From positions 1 through 13,036 of the forward strand of contig JALOMS010000054.1 in assembly GCA_025455345.1 (NCBI GenBank): a stretch of 13,036 bases of DNA, in the 5' to 3' direction. Numbering within the stretch: position 1 is the first letter of the stretch; each line of letters starts with the position of its first letter. The notes below the pieces were generated by a model. The model was given only the letters and a program-made list of their open reading frames with translations. It ran no database searches and had not been told where the DNA came from. The position numbers and the translations under genes are program-made. Shown one piece after another: positions 1 to 6,782 of the stretch. This stretch comes from Thermoflexibacter sp. (lineage in GTDB: Bacteria; Bacteroidota; Bacteroidia; Cytophagales; Thermoflexibacteraceae).

Positions 1-22
1 TTGCCAATTACACCATGGAACA
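1..22 (-). tRNA. tRNA 5' portion, probably tRNA-Gln (partial, cut by window edge)
   Basis: Read on the minus strand, the sequence begins TGTTCCATGGTGTAATTGG and continues CAA to the window edge. This fits the tRNA 5' half: a 7-base acceptor strand TGTTCCA, T8, a GTG D-stem, A14, and G18-G19 in the D-loop. A U at position 1 and this D-arm resemble Bacteroidota tRNA-Gln genes as I remember them. The anticodon lies outside the window, so the identity is an inference. A strong promoter match lies just upstream, which supports a real stable-RNA gene. Confidence 0.7.
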
Positions 23-47
23 ATCAGCGTTTTGATTAATTGCGGTG

Positions 48-78
48 CAAAGATACGGCACTAATTTTGATATTCCAA
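48..78 (-). promoter_or_regulatory. Bacteroidota-type promoter for the tRNA
   Basis: On the minus strand a TTG (78-76) is followed by 20 bases and then TATCTTTG (55-48). This is an exact match to the Bacteroidota consensus of a TTG -33 element and a TAnnTTTG -7 box. It lies 25 bases upstream of the tRNA 5' end, leaving room for a short leader. It is the best promoter match in the window. Confidence 0.7.
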
Positions 79-262
79 AACATTTTAAAAAATTTTTGAC
101 TTTGTCCGAAACTTCTCTCCCCAATAGTTGCTTTTATGAGATTGGTTTTCAGCCAATAATTGTTCTTATTTCTTCCACAAAACTATCTCTTTGCCTGCTA
201 TTACCAAACAAACATACTATTAGGCAGATTTATCGAGCTTAACTAAAGATACGCAAGATAGC

Positions 263-892
263 TTAGCTTTTTTTTGTAAGTATAAATATTTCATTTTCAA
301 TATTTTCTCTTGCTCTTATTTCATAATCTTGCTTATAAAAGTAAAAGATTCTTTCTCGCTCCAAAAAACTTAGGAGTGCTTTTTTGCGACCGCTATTGTA
401 AAGAAAGTCAGGATAAATACTATATTCTTTACGGATTTGTTGGGTATATAACTGATAACGATTAGGCTCGCTCGCTAAAATAGCAAGGTCTATGTCTAAA
501 AAAAACTGTAAATCTGTGTCATTTTCAGTATAAATATGCTTTTGGGTAGCCAAAATATAGTTTTTTACTTTGGAAATAAGTGCTGTATCTAAGTTCAATT
601 GTCCCAAGACTTTTTGAGCATACAAGGCACTCTTTGCTTCATTGTCATTTTTTAAAACATCATAAATGAAATCATGGAAAAGGGTAGCAAAATAAATCGT
701 ATCTATATCAATCAATTGTTTTTCAAATACTTGTACTTGTTTTAATAAGTCCTCTATGTGATTTATGTTGTGATAATGACGTTTTTTGTGTGTATAGGCT
801 TGATAGAGTTCTTTGAGAATCTTTTCACTCAGAGAAGATGTAAAATGATATTTATCAGAAAGTTCTTGCCAAATGTCTTGAATACCCTGCAT
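263..892 (-). CDS. HD-domain predicted metal-dependent phosphohydrolase (COG4339-like)
   Basis: A 209-residue soluble protein with the layout of the COG4339 group of predicted HD-superfamily phosphohydrolases. A first metal-ligand histidine region, HYHNINH, lies at about residues 39-45. The HD doublet is in ATLFHDFIYD (H73-D74). A further His lies near residue 119, and Asp residues in DIDLAIL (133, 135) could close the metal site. It has no signal peptide or membrane segment, so it should be cytoplasmic. The natural substrate of this group is not established; hydrolysis of a phosphoester or nucleotide is inferred from the fold. The ATG lies 12 bases after the stop of the upstream glycosyltransferase gene, so the two are probably cotranscribed. 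No terminator is evident after the stop. Confidence 0.82.
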   Translation of the reverse strand: MQGIQDIWQELSDKYHFTSSLSEKILKELYQAYTHKKRHYHNINHIEDLLKQVQVFEKQLIDIDTIYFATLFHDFIYDVLKNDNEAKSALYAQKVLGQLNLDTALISKVKNYILATQKHIYTENDTDLQFFLDIDLAILASEPNRYQLYTQQIRKEYSIYPDFLYNSGRKKALLSFLERERIFYFYKQDYEIRARENIENEIFILTKKS

Positions 893-904
893 GACTTTTT
901 ATTT

Positions 905-1906
905 TTAATCTTCTTTGAAATTCAATTTTTCAGCAATGAGATAGTCATTCCTATGAGGAGCATTGAGGGCGATGAGTTCCCCTATAAATCCTGCCAAAAA
1001 TAGTTGCATACCTATTACTACGGCAGTTAGCGCAATAAAAAACAAAGGTTGGTCGACTATATCTCTAATTTGACCAAAAGGGATATGGTCTATATATAAT
1101 TTTATTTGCTTGTCTATCAGCAACCAAAGGGTTATCAAACCTCCGATAAGCCAAGAAATCATACCCAATGCTCCAAAAAAATGCATGGGTTGTTTGCGAA
1201 ATTTCCCTACAAAAATAATAGAAAGCAAATCTAAAAAGCCTGTAATGAATCTTTTAAGACCGTATTTTGTAAAGCCATATTTGCGGGGACGATGCTCGAC
1301 CACTTTCTCTCCTATTTTCTTAAATCCACTCCATTTGGCTATGACAGGAATATAGCGGTGCATTTCGCCATATACTTCTATACTTTTTACGACCCGAGAT
1401 TGGTATGCCTTCAGTCCGCAGTTAAAATCATTAAGTTTGATACCCGTCAATAATCGAGTTACCCCATTAAAAATCTTGCTTGGAATGGTTTTGCTGAGGG
1501 GGTCGTGCCTCTTTCTTTTCCAACCAGAAACCAAATGATACTTGTCTTCTTTAATCATGCGGTATAGCGCGGGGACTTCGTCGGGGCTATCTTGGAGGTC
1601 TGCGTCCATAGTAATGACTACTTCTCCATTTGAGGCTCTAAATCCTGTATCAAGAGCCGCGGATTTGCCATAATTACGATTGAATTTGATGCCTTTGATA
1701 GATGGATTTGTCCCTGCCAATTGGGTGATTACTTCCCATGATTTGTCTTCGCTCCCGTCATCTACCATAATTATTTCATAGTGCCATTCTCTTTGTTTTT
1801 CTTGCATTTTGTCCATGACCTGCCCTATCCACCCACAAAGTTCGGGCAGAGATTCCTCTTCTTCGTAAACAGGAATAACAATGGAAATATCAATTTTTTT
1901 ATTCAT
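905..1906 (-). CDS. Family 2 glycosyltransferase, DPM1/GtrB-like, with two C-terminal membrane helices
   Basis: A 333-residue enzyme with an N-terminal GT-A domain: IVIPVYEEEES (9-19), the nucleotide-binding VDDGS (48-52), and DADLQD (101-106) carrying the metal-binding Asp residues. The later HRPRKYGFTKYG stretch matches the conserved HRxRxxGxSKY-type segment of polyprenyl-phosphate glycosyltransferases. Two hydrophobic stretches near residues 240-262 and 291-318 would anchor it in the inner membrane. By family it most likely transfers a sugar from a nucleotide donor to undecaprenyl phosphate for envelope glycan or lipid modification; the sugar is unknown. The ATG is preceded by a -7 box and a hairpin with a T-tract. 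The HD phosphohydrolase follows 12 bases after its stop. Confidence 0.9.
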   Translation of the reverse strand: MNKKIDISIVIPVYEEEESLPELCGWIGQVMDKMQEKQREWHYEIIMVDDGSEDKSWEVITQLAGTNPSIKGIKFNRNYGKSAALDTGFRASNGEVVITMDADLQDSPDEVPALYRMIKEDKYHLVSGWKRKRHDPLSKTIPSKIFNGVTRLLTGIKLNDFNCGLKAYQSRVVKSIEVYGEMHRYIPVIAKWSGFKKIGEKVVEHRPRKYGFTKYGLKRFITGFLDLLSIIFVGKFRKQPMHFFGALGMISWLIGGLITLWLLIDKQIKLYIDHIPFGQIRDIVDQPLFFIALTAVVIGMQLFLAGFIGELIALNAPHRNDYLIAEKLNFKED

Positions 1907-1920
1907 AAGTCATTGATTAT

Positions 1921-1963
1921 AAAAAAACTAAACTTCCTAAGCTGATTCACTCAGAAAGTTTAG
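1921..1963 (-). terminator. Hairpin plus T7 tract between the DUF4199 and glycosyltransferase genes (terminator or leader attenuator)
   Basis: On the minus strand an 8-base arm CTAAACTT (1963-1956) pairs with AAGTTTAG (1935-1928), with an inner 4-bp stem CTGA/TCAG around a TTCAC-type loop. Seven T residues (1927-1921) follow directly. That is the form of an intrinsic terminator and could end the DUF4199 transcript (stop at 1999). The T-tract is only 14 bases from the glycosyltransferase ATG, and a -7 box sits just upstream of the hairpin. It may therefore instead be part of that gene's leader. Confidence 0.6.
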
Positions 1964-1966
1964 CCA

Positions 1967-1974
1967 CAAAGATA
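1967..1974 (-). promoter_or_regulatory. -7 box, candidate promoter of the glycosyltransferase operon
   Basis: On the minus strand TATCTTTG (1974-1967) matches TAnnTTTG exactly. There is no TTG at the usual spacing upstream, only T-rich sequence, so the -33 element is weak. A start a few bases downstream would place the hairpin at 1963-1928 at the very 5' end of the transcript. Confidence 0.45.
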
Positions 1975-1998
1975 GAAAATCTATTTTCTAAGATAAAA

Positions 1999-2508
1999 TT
2001 AGAAACTTTCAGGTTCTTTCTTCATAATAGCGGCTACAATCAAAGCCATTATCATACCTACTATAAAGCCACCAATAAGGGTGCTTCCCGCTAAAAATTC
2101 AGGACTCAAGAACCAATCCATCATTTTCATGGCTTGTTCTACTTGCTCATCAGAGAGATGTTGCTTGTCCAACTCGAACATGGCTTGTTCCCTCATATAT
2201 TCTAAGAGTTCTTTGTCAAACTCTATATAAATATACGTAAATATCGTAGATATAAGCGTGGAAATCAATACTACCCAAAAACCAACGGATGTTCCTTGCT
2301 TGAAAGTCATGGTATTATAAAACCCTGCTTTGAATTCGCGGCATGCAAGCACTAAACCTGCAATTAAAATCAAATAACTAAGCCAACCTAAAGACCGATT
2401 GGCAAAGGCATGAGTTAAAAATAGTGTAAGGGAATATGCTGTATAACCTAATCCTGTAATAAGTCCATATTTTAACCCAACTTGTCTGGGAGTTATTTCT
2501 TGTTCCAT
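1999..2508 (-). CDS. DUF4199 family integral membrane protein
   Basis: A 169-residue protein with about four predicted membrane helices, near residues 12-33, 37-57, 72-96 and 140-163. The charged stretch between the third and fourth helices (FDKELLEYMREQAMFELDKQHLS) is typical of the DUF4199 family. The N-terminal RQVGLKYGLITGLGY and the central FKQG motif also fit that family. Its molecular role is unknown. In Bacteroidota, DUF4199 genes often lie beside a GtrB-like glycosyltransferase gene, as here, which hints at a shared envelope role. That is recalled gene-neighbourhood knowledge rather than something shown here. The ATG at 2508 is used. No convincing promoter was found upstream. Confidence 0.8.
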   Translation of the reverse strand: MEQEITPRQVGLKYGLITGLGYTAYSLTLFLTHAFANRSLGWLSYLILIAGLVLACREFKAGFYNTMTFKQGTSVGFWVVLISTLISTIFTYIYIEFDKELLEYMREQAMFELDKQHLSDEQVEQAMKMMDWFLSPEFLAGSTLIGGFIVGMIMALIVAAIMKKEPESF

Positions 2509-2590
2509 ATTTGATAGTGGATTGATTTTTTACTATAATAATTTTTTAACTCTCAAATAAAGTAAAAAATACTCTTTTGAAAAAGAAAAG

Positions 2591-2638
2591 ACAAATAAAA
2601 ATAAATAAAAAAGCCTTCATTAGTCAAAAGAAGGCTTT
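2591..2638 (-). terminator. Intrinsic terminator of the LolA gene
   Basis: A perfect 9-bp stem, AAAGCCTTC (2610-2618) with GAAGGCTTT (2630-2638), closes an 11-base loop. Read on the minus strand it follows the LolA stop by about 18 bases and leads into a T-rich run (2610-2591). This is a good rho-independent terminator and separates LolA from the DUF4199 gene downstream. Confidence 0.85.
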
Positions 2639-2656
2639 ATAATATTGTCTATTTTC

Positions 2657-3310
2657 TTATCTTAAGTCTATAACGGTAACTTTAGGATATTTATTTTTGT
2701 CAAAAGTAAAATCACTATCTTTGACTACTACATTGGGAACAAACTTGACGATGGTATAAAGAAATCTACGACCGTTTTTCTCAAAGACCTTCCAACTTTT
2801 CAAATCTTTGGTTTTCTTGTCAATTACTAAGCGTACTTTGAAATAATTAAGATTTCTATCTTCAGGTATCAAATCTACAACATCATATATTTTAGTATCT
2901 ACATCTGTTACGTCATCTGCAAAAGTGTACTTGAAGCCTTTTTTGTACATAGTATAAACTTCGGCAGGGGTAATATCGCCTCCATCTGGGTCATAATCTG
3001 TGATAGTAACCTCATTTTCTCCTTTCAGATACGTCCAAACTGTACTCATGTTATTGAAAATTTCCTGCTCACCTATGTTCAGCCTGAACTTTTCACCTTT
3101 GACAATGATGCTACCCTCTTGGGTATCCTTGATTTTTTCCTGAGTGCTTTCGATGGTATAAGTAAAATCTGCTTGGAAAGACTTAAAGGTTTTATATCTT
3201 TCGCTCATACCATTTAGTACAGCTTCTACTTTAGGGTCTTTATTTGATTGTGCTAAAATATTTCCTACAATGCCAATTAGTGCAAATAGTAAAAAAGATA
3301 ACTTTCTCAT
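2657..3310 (-). CDS. lolA: Outer membrane lipoprotein carrier protein LolA-like
   Basis: A 217-residue exported protein beginning MRKLSFLLFALIGIVGNILAQ, a clear Sec signal peptide. The mature part matches the LolA fold: YKTFKSFQADFTYTIES, then a beta-rich EGSIIVKGEKFRLNIGEQEIFNNMSTVWTYLKGENEVTI segment, which corresponds to the usual "G...kKPg.fR..., .vsdG..lw.Yd..l..v.v" pattern. LolA carries lipoproteins through the periplasm to the outer membrane. The frame is open upstream to a TTG at 3337, but the ATG at 3310 is preferred because it starts the signal peptide directly. The gene is divergent from the hydrolase run and followed by its own terminator. The Bacteroidota LolA group is distant from the proteobacterial one, so exact function rests on fold and family. 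Confidence 0.83.
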   Translation of the reverse strand: MRKLSFLLFALIGIVGNILAQSNKDPKVEAVLNGMSERYKTFKSFQADFTYTIESTQEKIKDTQEGSIIVKGEKFRLNIGEQEIFNNMSTVWTYLKGENEVTITDYDPDGGDITPAEVYTMYKKGFKYTFADDVTDVDTKIYDVVDLIPEDRNLNYFKVRLVIDKKTKDLKSWKVFEKNGRRFLYTIVKFVPNVVVKDSDFTFDKNKYPKVTVIDLR

Positions 3311-3464
3311 TGAATAAAAATTTTGGGTAAATTTCAACTCATAATATAATAATTTTGAATCAAGTTCCTTTTACTTTTTATCAATAATTGTTCCATTGCC
3401 TACGCTTTCTATGCCAATTTCTAATTTTAAATTTTTTTACTTACTTACTTCCCTAAGAAAGTTG

Positions 3465-3472
3465 TAATTTTG
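3465..3472 (+). promoter_or_regulatory. -7 box, candidate promoter of the hydrolase-DUF2490-DUF2807 run
   Basis: TAATTTTG matches TAnnTTTG exactly, 62 bases before the ATG at 3535. The expected -33 position holds only TTTTTTTACTTAC, without a TTG, so support comes from the -7 box alone. It lies in the 224-base spacer shared with the divergent LolA gene. No equally good box faces LolA. Confidence 0.4.
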
Positions 3473-3534
3473 TATGGTTAATTATCTCTTTTTCTGATTG
3501 GTTAGTTTTTTTGTTTTCAATTGTTTTACTGAAT

Positions 3535-4347
3535 ATGATGAAAATATTATTTCTATTTTTAAAAATTTCATTTGCACTCTACATCATAGTTTGTTTGATT
3601 TTGTATTTTTTGCAAGAGAAGATTCTTTTTCTTCCTGTTGTATTAGATAAAAATCATCGTTATCAGTTTTATAGCCAATGGATTAAGGGATTTGAGGAGC
3701 ATTTTTTGGAGAGCCAAGAGGGAGGCAATCTCAACCTGATTTGGTTCAAAGTTGCCCAGCCCAAAGGCGTAGTCCTCTATTGCCACGGCAATGCTGGCAA
3801 TGTACAGCGTTGGGCTAATATCGTAGATGATTTGATGAAGTATGGTTATGATGTTATTCTTTGGGACTATCGTCAATACGGGAAAAGTACAGGAAAGCTA
3901 TCCGAAAAAAATATGCTTTTTGATGCCCAGCTCGTTTATGAGTTTGCAAAAAAACGGTTTCCAGAAAATCAAGTCATAGTTTATGGGCGTTCATTGGGTA
4001 CAGGAGTAGCTACTTATCTTGCGGCTCTTAATACACCCCAATACTTGATTTTAGAAACTCCTTATTTCAGTATGCCTGATGTGGCAGGGTTTCATTTCCC
4101 TTATATTCCGTATCGTTTGCTCTTGAAATATAACTTCCCAAGCTATCAGTGGATAAAAGATGTGCGATGTCCTATCAGTATTTTTCATGGAACGTATGAC
4201 CGCACAGTGCCATATCTTTCAGGCAAGAAATTAGCACCTCTGCTAAAAGAAAATGATGAATTTATTACCATTGAGGGGGGCGACCACAATGATTTGAATA
4301 CGTTTCTAATATATGATGAAAAGATAGCACAAATTCTTCAGAAGTAA
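3535..4347 (+). CDS. Membrane-anchored alpha/beta hydrolase (BEM46/ABHD13-like serine hydrolase)
   Basis: About 270 residues from the ATG pair at 3535/3538; a TTG at 3511 opens the frame earlier but adds no family sequence. An N-terminal hydrophobic helix (residues 4-26) anchors the protein. The catalytic domain has the HGNAGN oxyanion motif (84-89) and the nucleophile elbow GRSLGTG with Ser153. Asp222 in HGTYDRTVP and His251 in GGDHND complete the triad. This matches the BEM46/ABHD13-like 'alpha/beta hydrolase' group, probably an esterase, thioesterase or peptidase acting at the membrane; the substrate is unknown. The stop is separated by a single base from the ATG of the DUF2490 gene, so the two are almost certainly translated from one mRNA. 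Confidence 0.88.
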   Translation: MMKILFLFLKISFALYIIVCLILYFLQEKILFLPVVLDKNHRYQFYSQWIKGFEEHFLESQEGGNLNLIWFKVAQPKGVVLYCHGNAGNVQRWANIVDDLMKYGYDVILWDYRQYGKSTGKLSEKNMLFDAQLVYEFAKKRFPENQVIVYGRSLGTGVATYLAALNTPQYLILETPYFSMPDVAGFHFPYIPYRLLLKYNFPSYQWIKDVRCPISIFHGTYDRTVPYLSGKKLAPLLKENDEFITIEGGDHNDLNTFLIYDEKIAQILQK

Positions 4348-4348
4348 T

Positions 4349-5080
4349 ATGATAAAACCAATAATAGGCATCAAACTTATAGCTTATATAATCTTGAGTG
4401 GTTTATTCGCTTTAAATGCACAAAGTCAAGATTTTAGAGAACTTGGTTCTTGGAGCATATTGAATATCAAGGATAAAATCGGGAAAAATTTTGTCGTGAT
4501 GGTAGAAGGTCAGGTCAGGAGCTTATCATTCTATCATCAGTTCCATTATTATGAATTAAAGGGTGGATTAGGGTATTCTATCAATAAACACTTTTCTGTA
4601 TTAGGCGGAGTCGGTACGTTCAATACATTCCAAGCTGGGGGAAATTTCGTTGTGCCTGCTTTGCAGAAAGAAATACGAACATGGCTTGAGTTAGTGATGA
4701 AACAGCCCTTAGAACGCCTACAATTTGAGCATCGCTATCGCGCCGAACAACGCTTCACCAATAATGGCTATCGCAATAGATTCCGCTATCGTCTTGGCTT
4801 ACTCATTCCCTTAAATACTTCCGAACTCAAAGAAGGGAGTATTTATTCTATTGGGTGGAATGAATTGTTTTTAGGAGATATCGAACCCTTTTTCCAGCGC
4901 AATCGCAGTTTCTTGGGCTTGGGCTACAAAATGAAAACAATGAGTGTTCAAAGTGGTATCGTTTATCAATACGACTATCGGCTCACAGATGAGATAGGAC
5001 GTTTTTTCTTCCAGATTTCTTTAGGAATAGAATTTGGCAAAAAACAAATAAATAATCCAATCCTGATGCAGGAGGATTAG
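4349..5080 (+). CDS. DUF2490 family outer-membrane beta-barrel protein
   Basis: A 243-residue protein with a Sec signal peptide (hydrophobic 5-22, likely cleavage near FALNA-QS at 24/25). The mature part has the alternating aromatic and polar strands of a small outer-membrane barrel. It includes the family-typical features of DUF2490: FRELGSWSILNI near the start, a WLELVMKQPLERLQFEHRYRAEQRF segment and RNRFRYRLG. The last strands (FFFQISLGIEFG) suggest the barrel end, although a short charged tail follows. The function of the family is unknown. It starts one base after the hydrolase stop and is followed about 90 bases later by the DUF2807 gene. Confidence 0.78.
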   Translation: MIKPIIGIKLIAYIILSGLFALNAQSQDFRELGSWSILNIKDKIGKNFVVMVEGQVRSLSFYHQFHYYELKGGLGYSINKHFSVLGGVGTFNTFQAGGNFVVPALQKEIRTWLELVMKQPLERLQFEHRYRAEQRFTNNGYRNRFRYRLGLLIPLNTSELKEGSIYSIGWNELFLGDIEPFFQRNRSFLGLGYKMKTMSVQSGIVYQYDYRLTDEIGRFFFQISLGIEFGKKQINNPILMQED

Positions 5081-5171
5081 GCATTTGAGAAAAATGAGTT
5101 TTTGGCTTAAAATACTTAAGGCAAAGCAACCTTTTTTAGCTAAAATTCATCTTTGGGATAAAAAATACAAT

Positions 5172-5891
5172 ATGAGAAAATTACTTAGTTTATTATTTAT
5201 ATTATGGATATTGGGTGGAGTTTCGGTAGGCTTTGCTCAGAATAATACAGAAACTTCTCCATTTGAAGAAGTAAGAATTTTTGGATGTTTGAGTGTGGAA
5301 CTCTCTCAAGATGACAAGGAAAGTGTTATTATAGAAAATATCAATGGGAGAATAAACAAAGAGGATATTAAAATCTCTGTTTCAGGAAAAACCTTGAAAG
5401 TTTCTTTGCGATACGAAGGGCTATTTAGCGAAAACAATTGCGAGTATTCTTATGCTCATATCAAGATTTCGTATAAAGTGCTTCAAGAAATCCAAACGGG
5501 AGGCGGAGCTGACGTTAAAATTTCATCTCCTATTCAAGGGAAAAAGTTTGTTGCAGAGGCTTATACAGGTAGCTCTCTTAAATTACAAGTAGAAGTAGAG
5601 CAAATATGGTTAGAAGCAAAAACAGGAGCTGATTTGAATATTAGCGGCAAGGCAGAAAGCCAAGACTCCGTAGTAAATACGGGCGGTACGTTACGAGCAT
5701 ATAATTTGATTTGCAAAGATGTATCTATCCGAGCAAATACAGGAGGTACAGCAAGAATAAGCGTAACATCTTTCTTAGAGGCTTCTGCGAGTATGGGCGG
5801 CGATATTTCTTTCAAAGGAACACCCGAAAGGCAAGAAATTTCCACAAGTTTTGGGGGAGATGTCAATCAAAGTAGTAGCAAAGTGAATTGA
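5172..5891 (+). CDS. Secreted head GIN domain protein (DUF2807)
   Basis: A 239-residue protein starting MRKLLSLLFILWILGGVSVGFAQ, a clear Sec signal peptide with cleavage after about residue 22. The frame extends upstream to 5085, but those extra residues would bury the signal peptide. The mature part matches DUF2807: the PFEEVRIFGCLSVELSQ opening, then a single-stranded beta-helix-like repeat. TG/GG turns recur at residues 110, 133, 152, 171, 191, 209 and 228, about 19 residues apart, each followed by alternating hydrophobic residues. The family is a putative periplasmic or surface auto-transporter-like adhesin domain of unknown role. Three cysteines (39, 90, 181) are present. It probably belongs to the same transcript as the hydrolase and DUF2490 genes. 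Confidence 0.83.
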   Translation: MRKLLSLLFILWILGGVSVGFAQNNTETSPFEEVRIFGCLSVELSQDDKESVIIENINGRINKEDIKISVSGKTLKVSLRYEGLFSENNCEYSYAHIKISYKVLQEIQTGGGADVKISSPIQGKKFVAEAYTGSSLKLQVEVEQIWLEAKTGADLNISGKAESQDSVVNTGGTLRAYNLICKDVSIRANTGGTARISVTSFLEASASMGGDISFKGTPERQEISTSFGGDVNQSSSKVN

Positions 5892-5941
5892 CGCATTTGT
5901 AGCGAATAAAAAGATATTGGCTACATAATGATATTTGTTCG

Positions 5942-5993
5942 AGTTATTTTTATACATTTCATATCGAAATCATTGGAATGTATAAAAATAACT
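5942..5993 (+). repeat. 20-bp stem-loop abutting the DUF2071 start codon
   Basis: Arms GTTATTTTTATACATT (5943-5958) and AATGTATAAAAATAAC (5977-5992) are perfect inverted repeats. They extend outward by an A-T pair (5942/5993) and inward through a T-G wobble and two more pairs, giving a 20-bp stem around a 12-base loop (5962-5973). The right arm ends one base before the ATG at 5994. There is no T-tract after it, so it is not a standard terminator. A regulatory RNA hairpin or protein-binding palindrome is more likely. Confidence 0.85.
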
Positions 5994-6722
5994 ATGGAAC
6001 TCCCTATTTTTCTTACTGCTCATTGGAAAAACCTCATCATGGCAAACTATGAGGTAAATCCCGAAATCTTAAGGAAATATCTGCCCTATAAAACCGAGTT
6101 AGATGAGTGGAATGGGCGATATTATGTCAGCTTAGTTGGATTTATGTTTTTAGAAACAAAGGTTTTTGGCATAAAAATCCCCTTCCATGTCAATTTTGAG
6201 GAAGTAAACCTGAGATTTTACGTTAGATACAAAGACACTAATCACAAGCCAATGTGGAAGCGAGGGGTAGTATTTATCAAAGAAATAGTCCCTAAGCCTA
6301 TCATATCATGGGTGGCTAACTCCCTTTATGGAGAGAAATATGTAGCACTGTCCATGAAAAATAATCATTCGCAAACCCATGAAAAATATTTCGTTGGCTA
6401 TTCGTGGAAATTTAAAGACCAATGGAACGAACTCAAAATCACAACAAAAAATATAGCAACTCCCATAGCAGAAGGCAGTGAAGAACAGTTCATTACCGAA
6501 CATTATTGGGGCTATACCCAATTAAAAAATAACCAAACTTCTGAATACCAAGTTGAGCATCCTTCTTGGGACATTTATCCTACCTATTCGTATGAAATAA
6601 ACTGTAATTTTAAGGCTTTATATGGAGAAGATTTTGAGCTACTTACGTACCAAAGACCGACTTCGGTGCTTTTGGCAGCAGGTTCTGATATTATTGTAAG
6701 AAAGGGAGCTATTATTACATAA
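5994..6722 (+). CDS. DUF2071 (YqjF-like) protein
   Basis: From the ATG at 5994, 242 residues beginning MELPIFLTAHWKNLIMANYEV, which is how DUF2071/COG3361 proteins start. The frame is open further left to 5928, but that part runs through the inverted repeat and adds a non-family sequence. Recognisable segments include LRKYLPYKTELDEWNGRYYVSLVGFMF, VNFEEVNLRFYVRYK and RGVVFIKEIVPKPIISWVANSLYGEKY. The family has an acetoacetate-decarboxylase-like fold and no firmly established reaction. No signal peptide or membrane helix is seen, so it should be cytoplasmic. The stem-loop immediately before the ATG may control its translation. The gap to the DUF2807 gene is about 100 bases, so membership in that operon is uncertain. 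Confidence 0.82.
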   Translation: MELPIFLTAHWKNLIMANYEVNPEILRKYLPYKTELDEWNGRYYVSLVGFMFLETKVFGIKIPFHVNFEEVNLRFYVRYKDTNHKPMWKRGVVFIKEIVPKPIISWVANSLYGEKYVALSMKNNHSQTHEKYFVGYSWKFKDQWNELKITTKNIATPIAEGSEEQFITEHYWGYTQLKNNQTSEYQVEHPSWDIYPTYSYEINCNFKALYGEDFELLTYQRPTSVLLAAGSDIIVRKGAIIT

Positions 6723-6782
6723 ATTTTAATCAAAAATAATGTTCTTAATTTATTAATAATGAGTATTTTATAATTTTAAAAA

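Noticed and set aside
45..242. Plus-strand open frame of 65 codons in the left spacer
   Set aside because: It starts with GTG inside the promoter region of the tRNA, shows no recognisable family features, and has the loose composition of a chance frame in AT-rich spacer.
229..278. Imperfect inverted repeat GCTTAACTA/TAGCTTAGC followed by a T8 run on the plus strand
   Set aside because: Only seven of nine positions pair, no plus-strand gene ends there, and the T run is part of the HD gene's last lysine codons on the other strand.
758..1355. Plus-strand open frames opposite the HD and GT2 genes
   Set aside because: They are antisense shadows of two well-supported genes and show no domain or start context of their own.
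3439..3452. Three ACTT tetranucleotide units in the LolA/hydrolase spacer
   Set aside because: Too short to be a meaningful microsatellite and not linked to an identifiable element.
5085..5171. Upstream extension of the DUF2807 frame to a TTG at 5085 or ATG at 5094
   Set aside because: It would place 26-29 charged residues before a textbook signal peptide; the internal ATG at 5172 explains the protein better.
5561..5957. Minus-strand open frames opposite the DUF2807 gene
   Set aside because: They mirror the repeated glycine-turn codons of the real gene and have no family resemblance.
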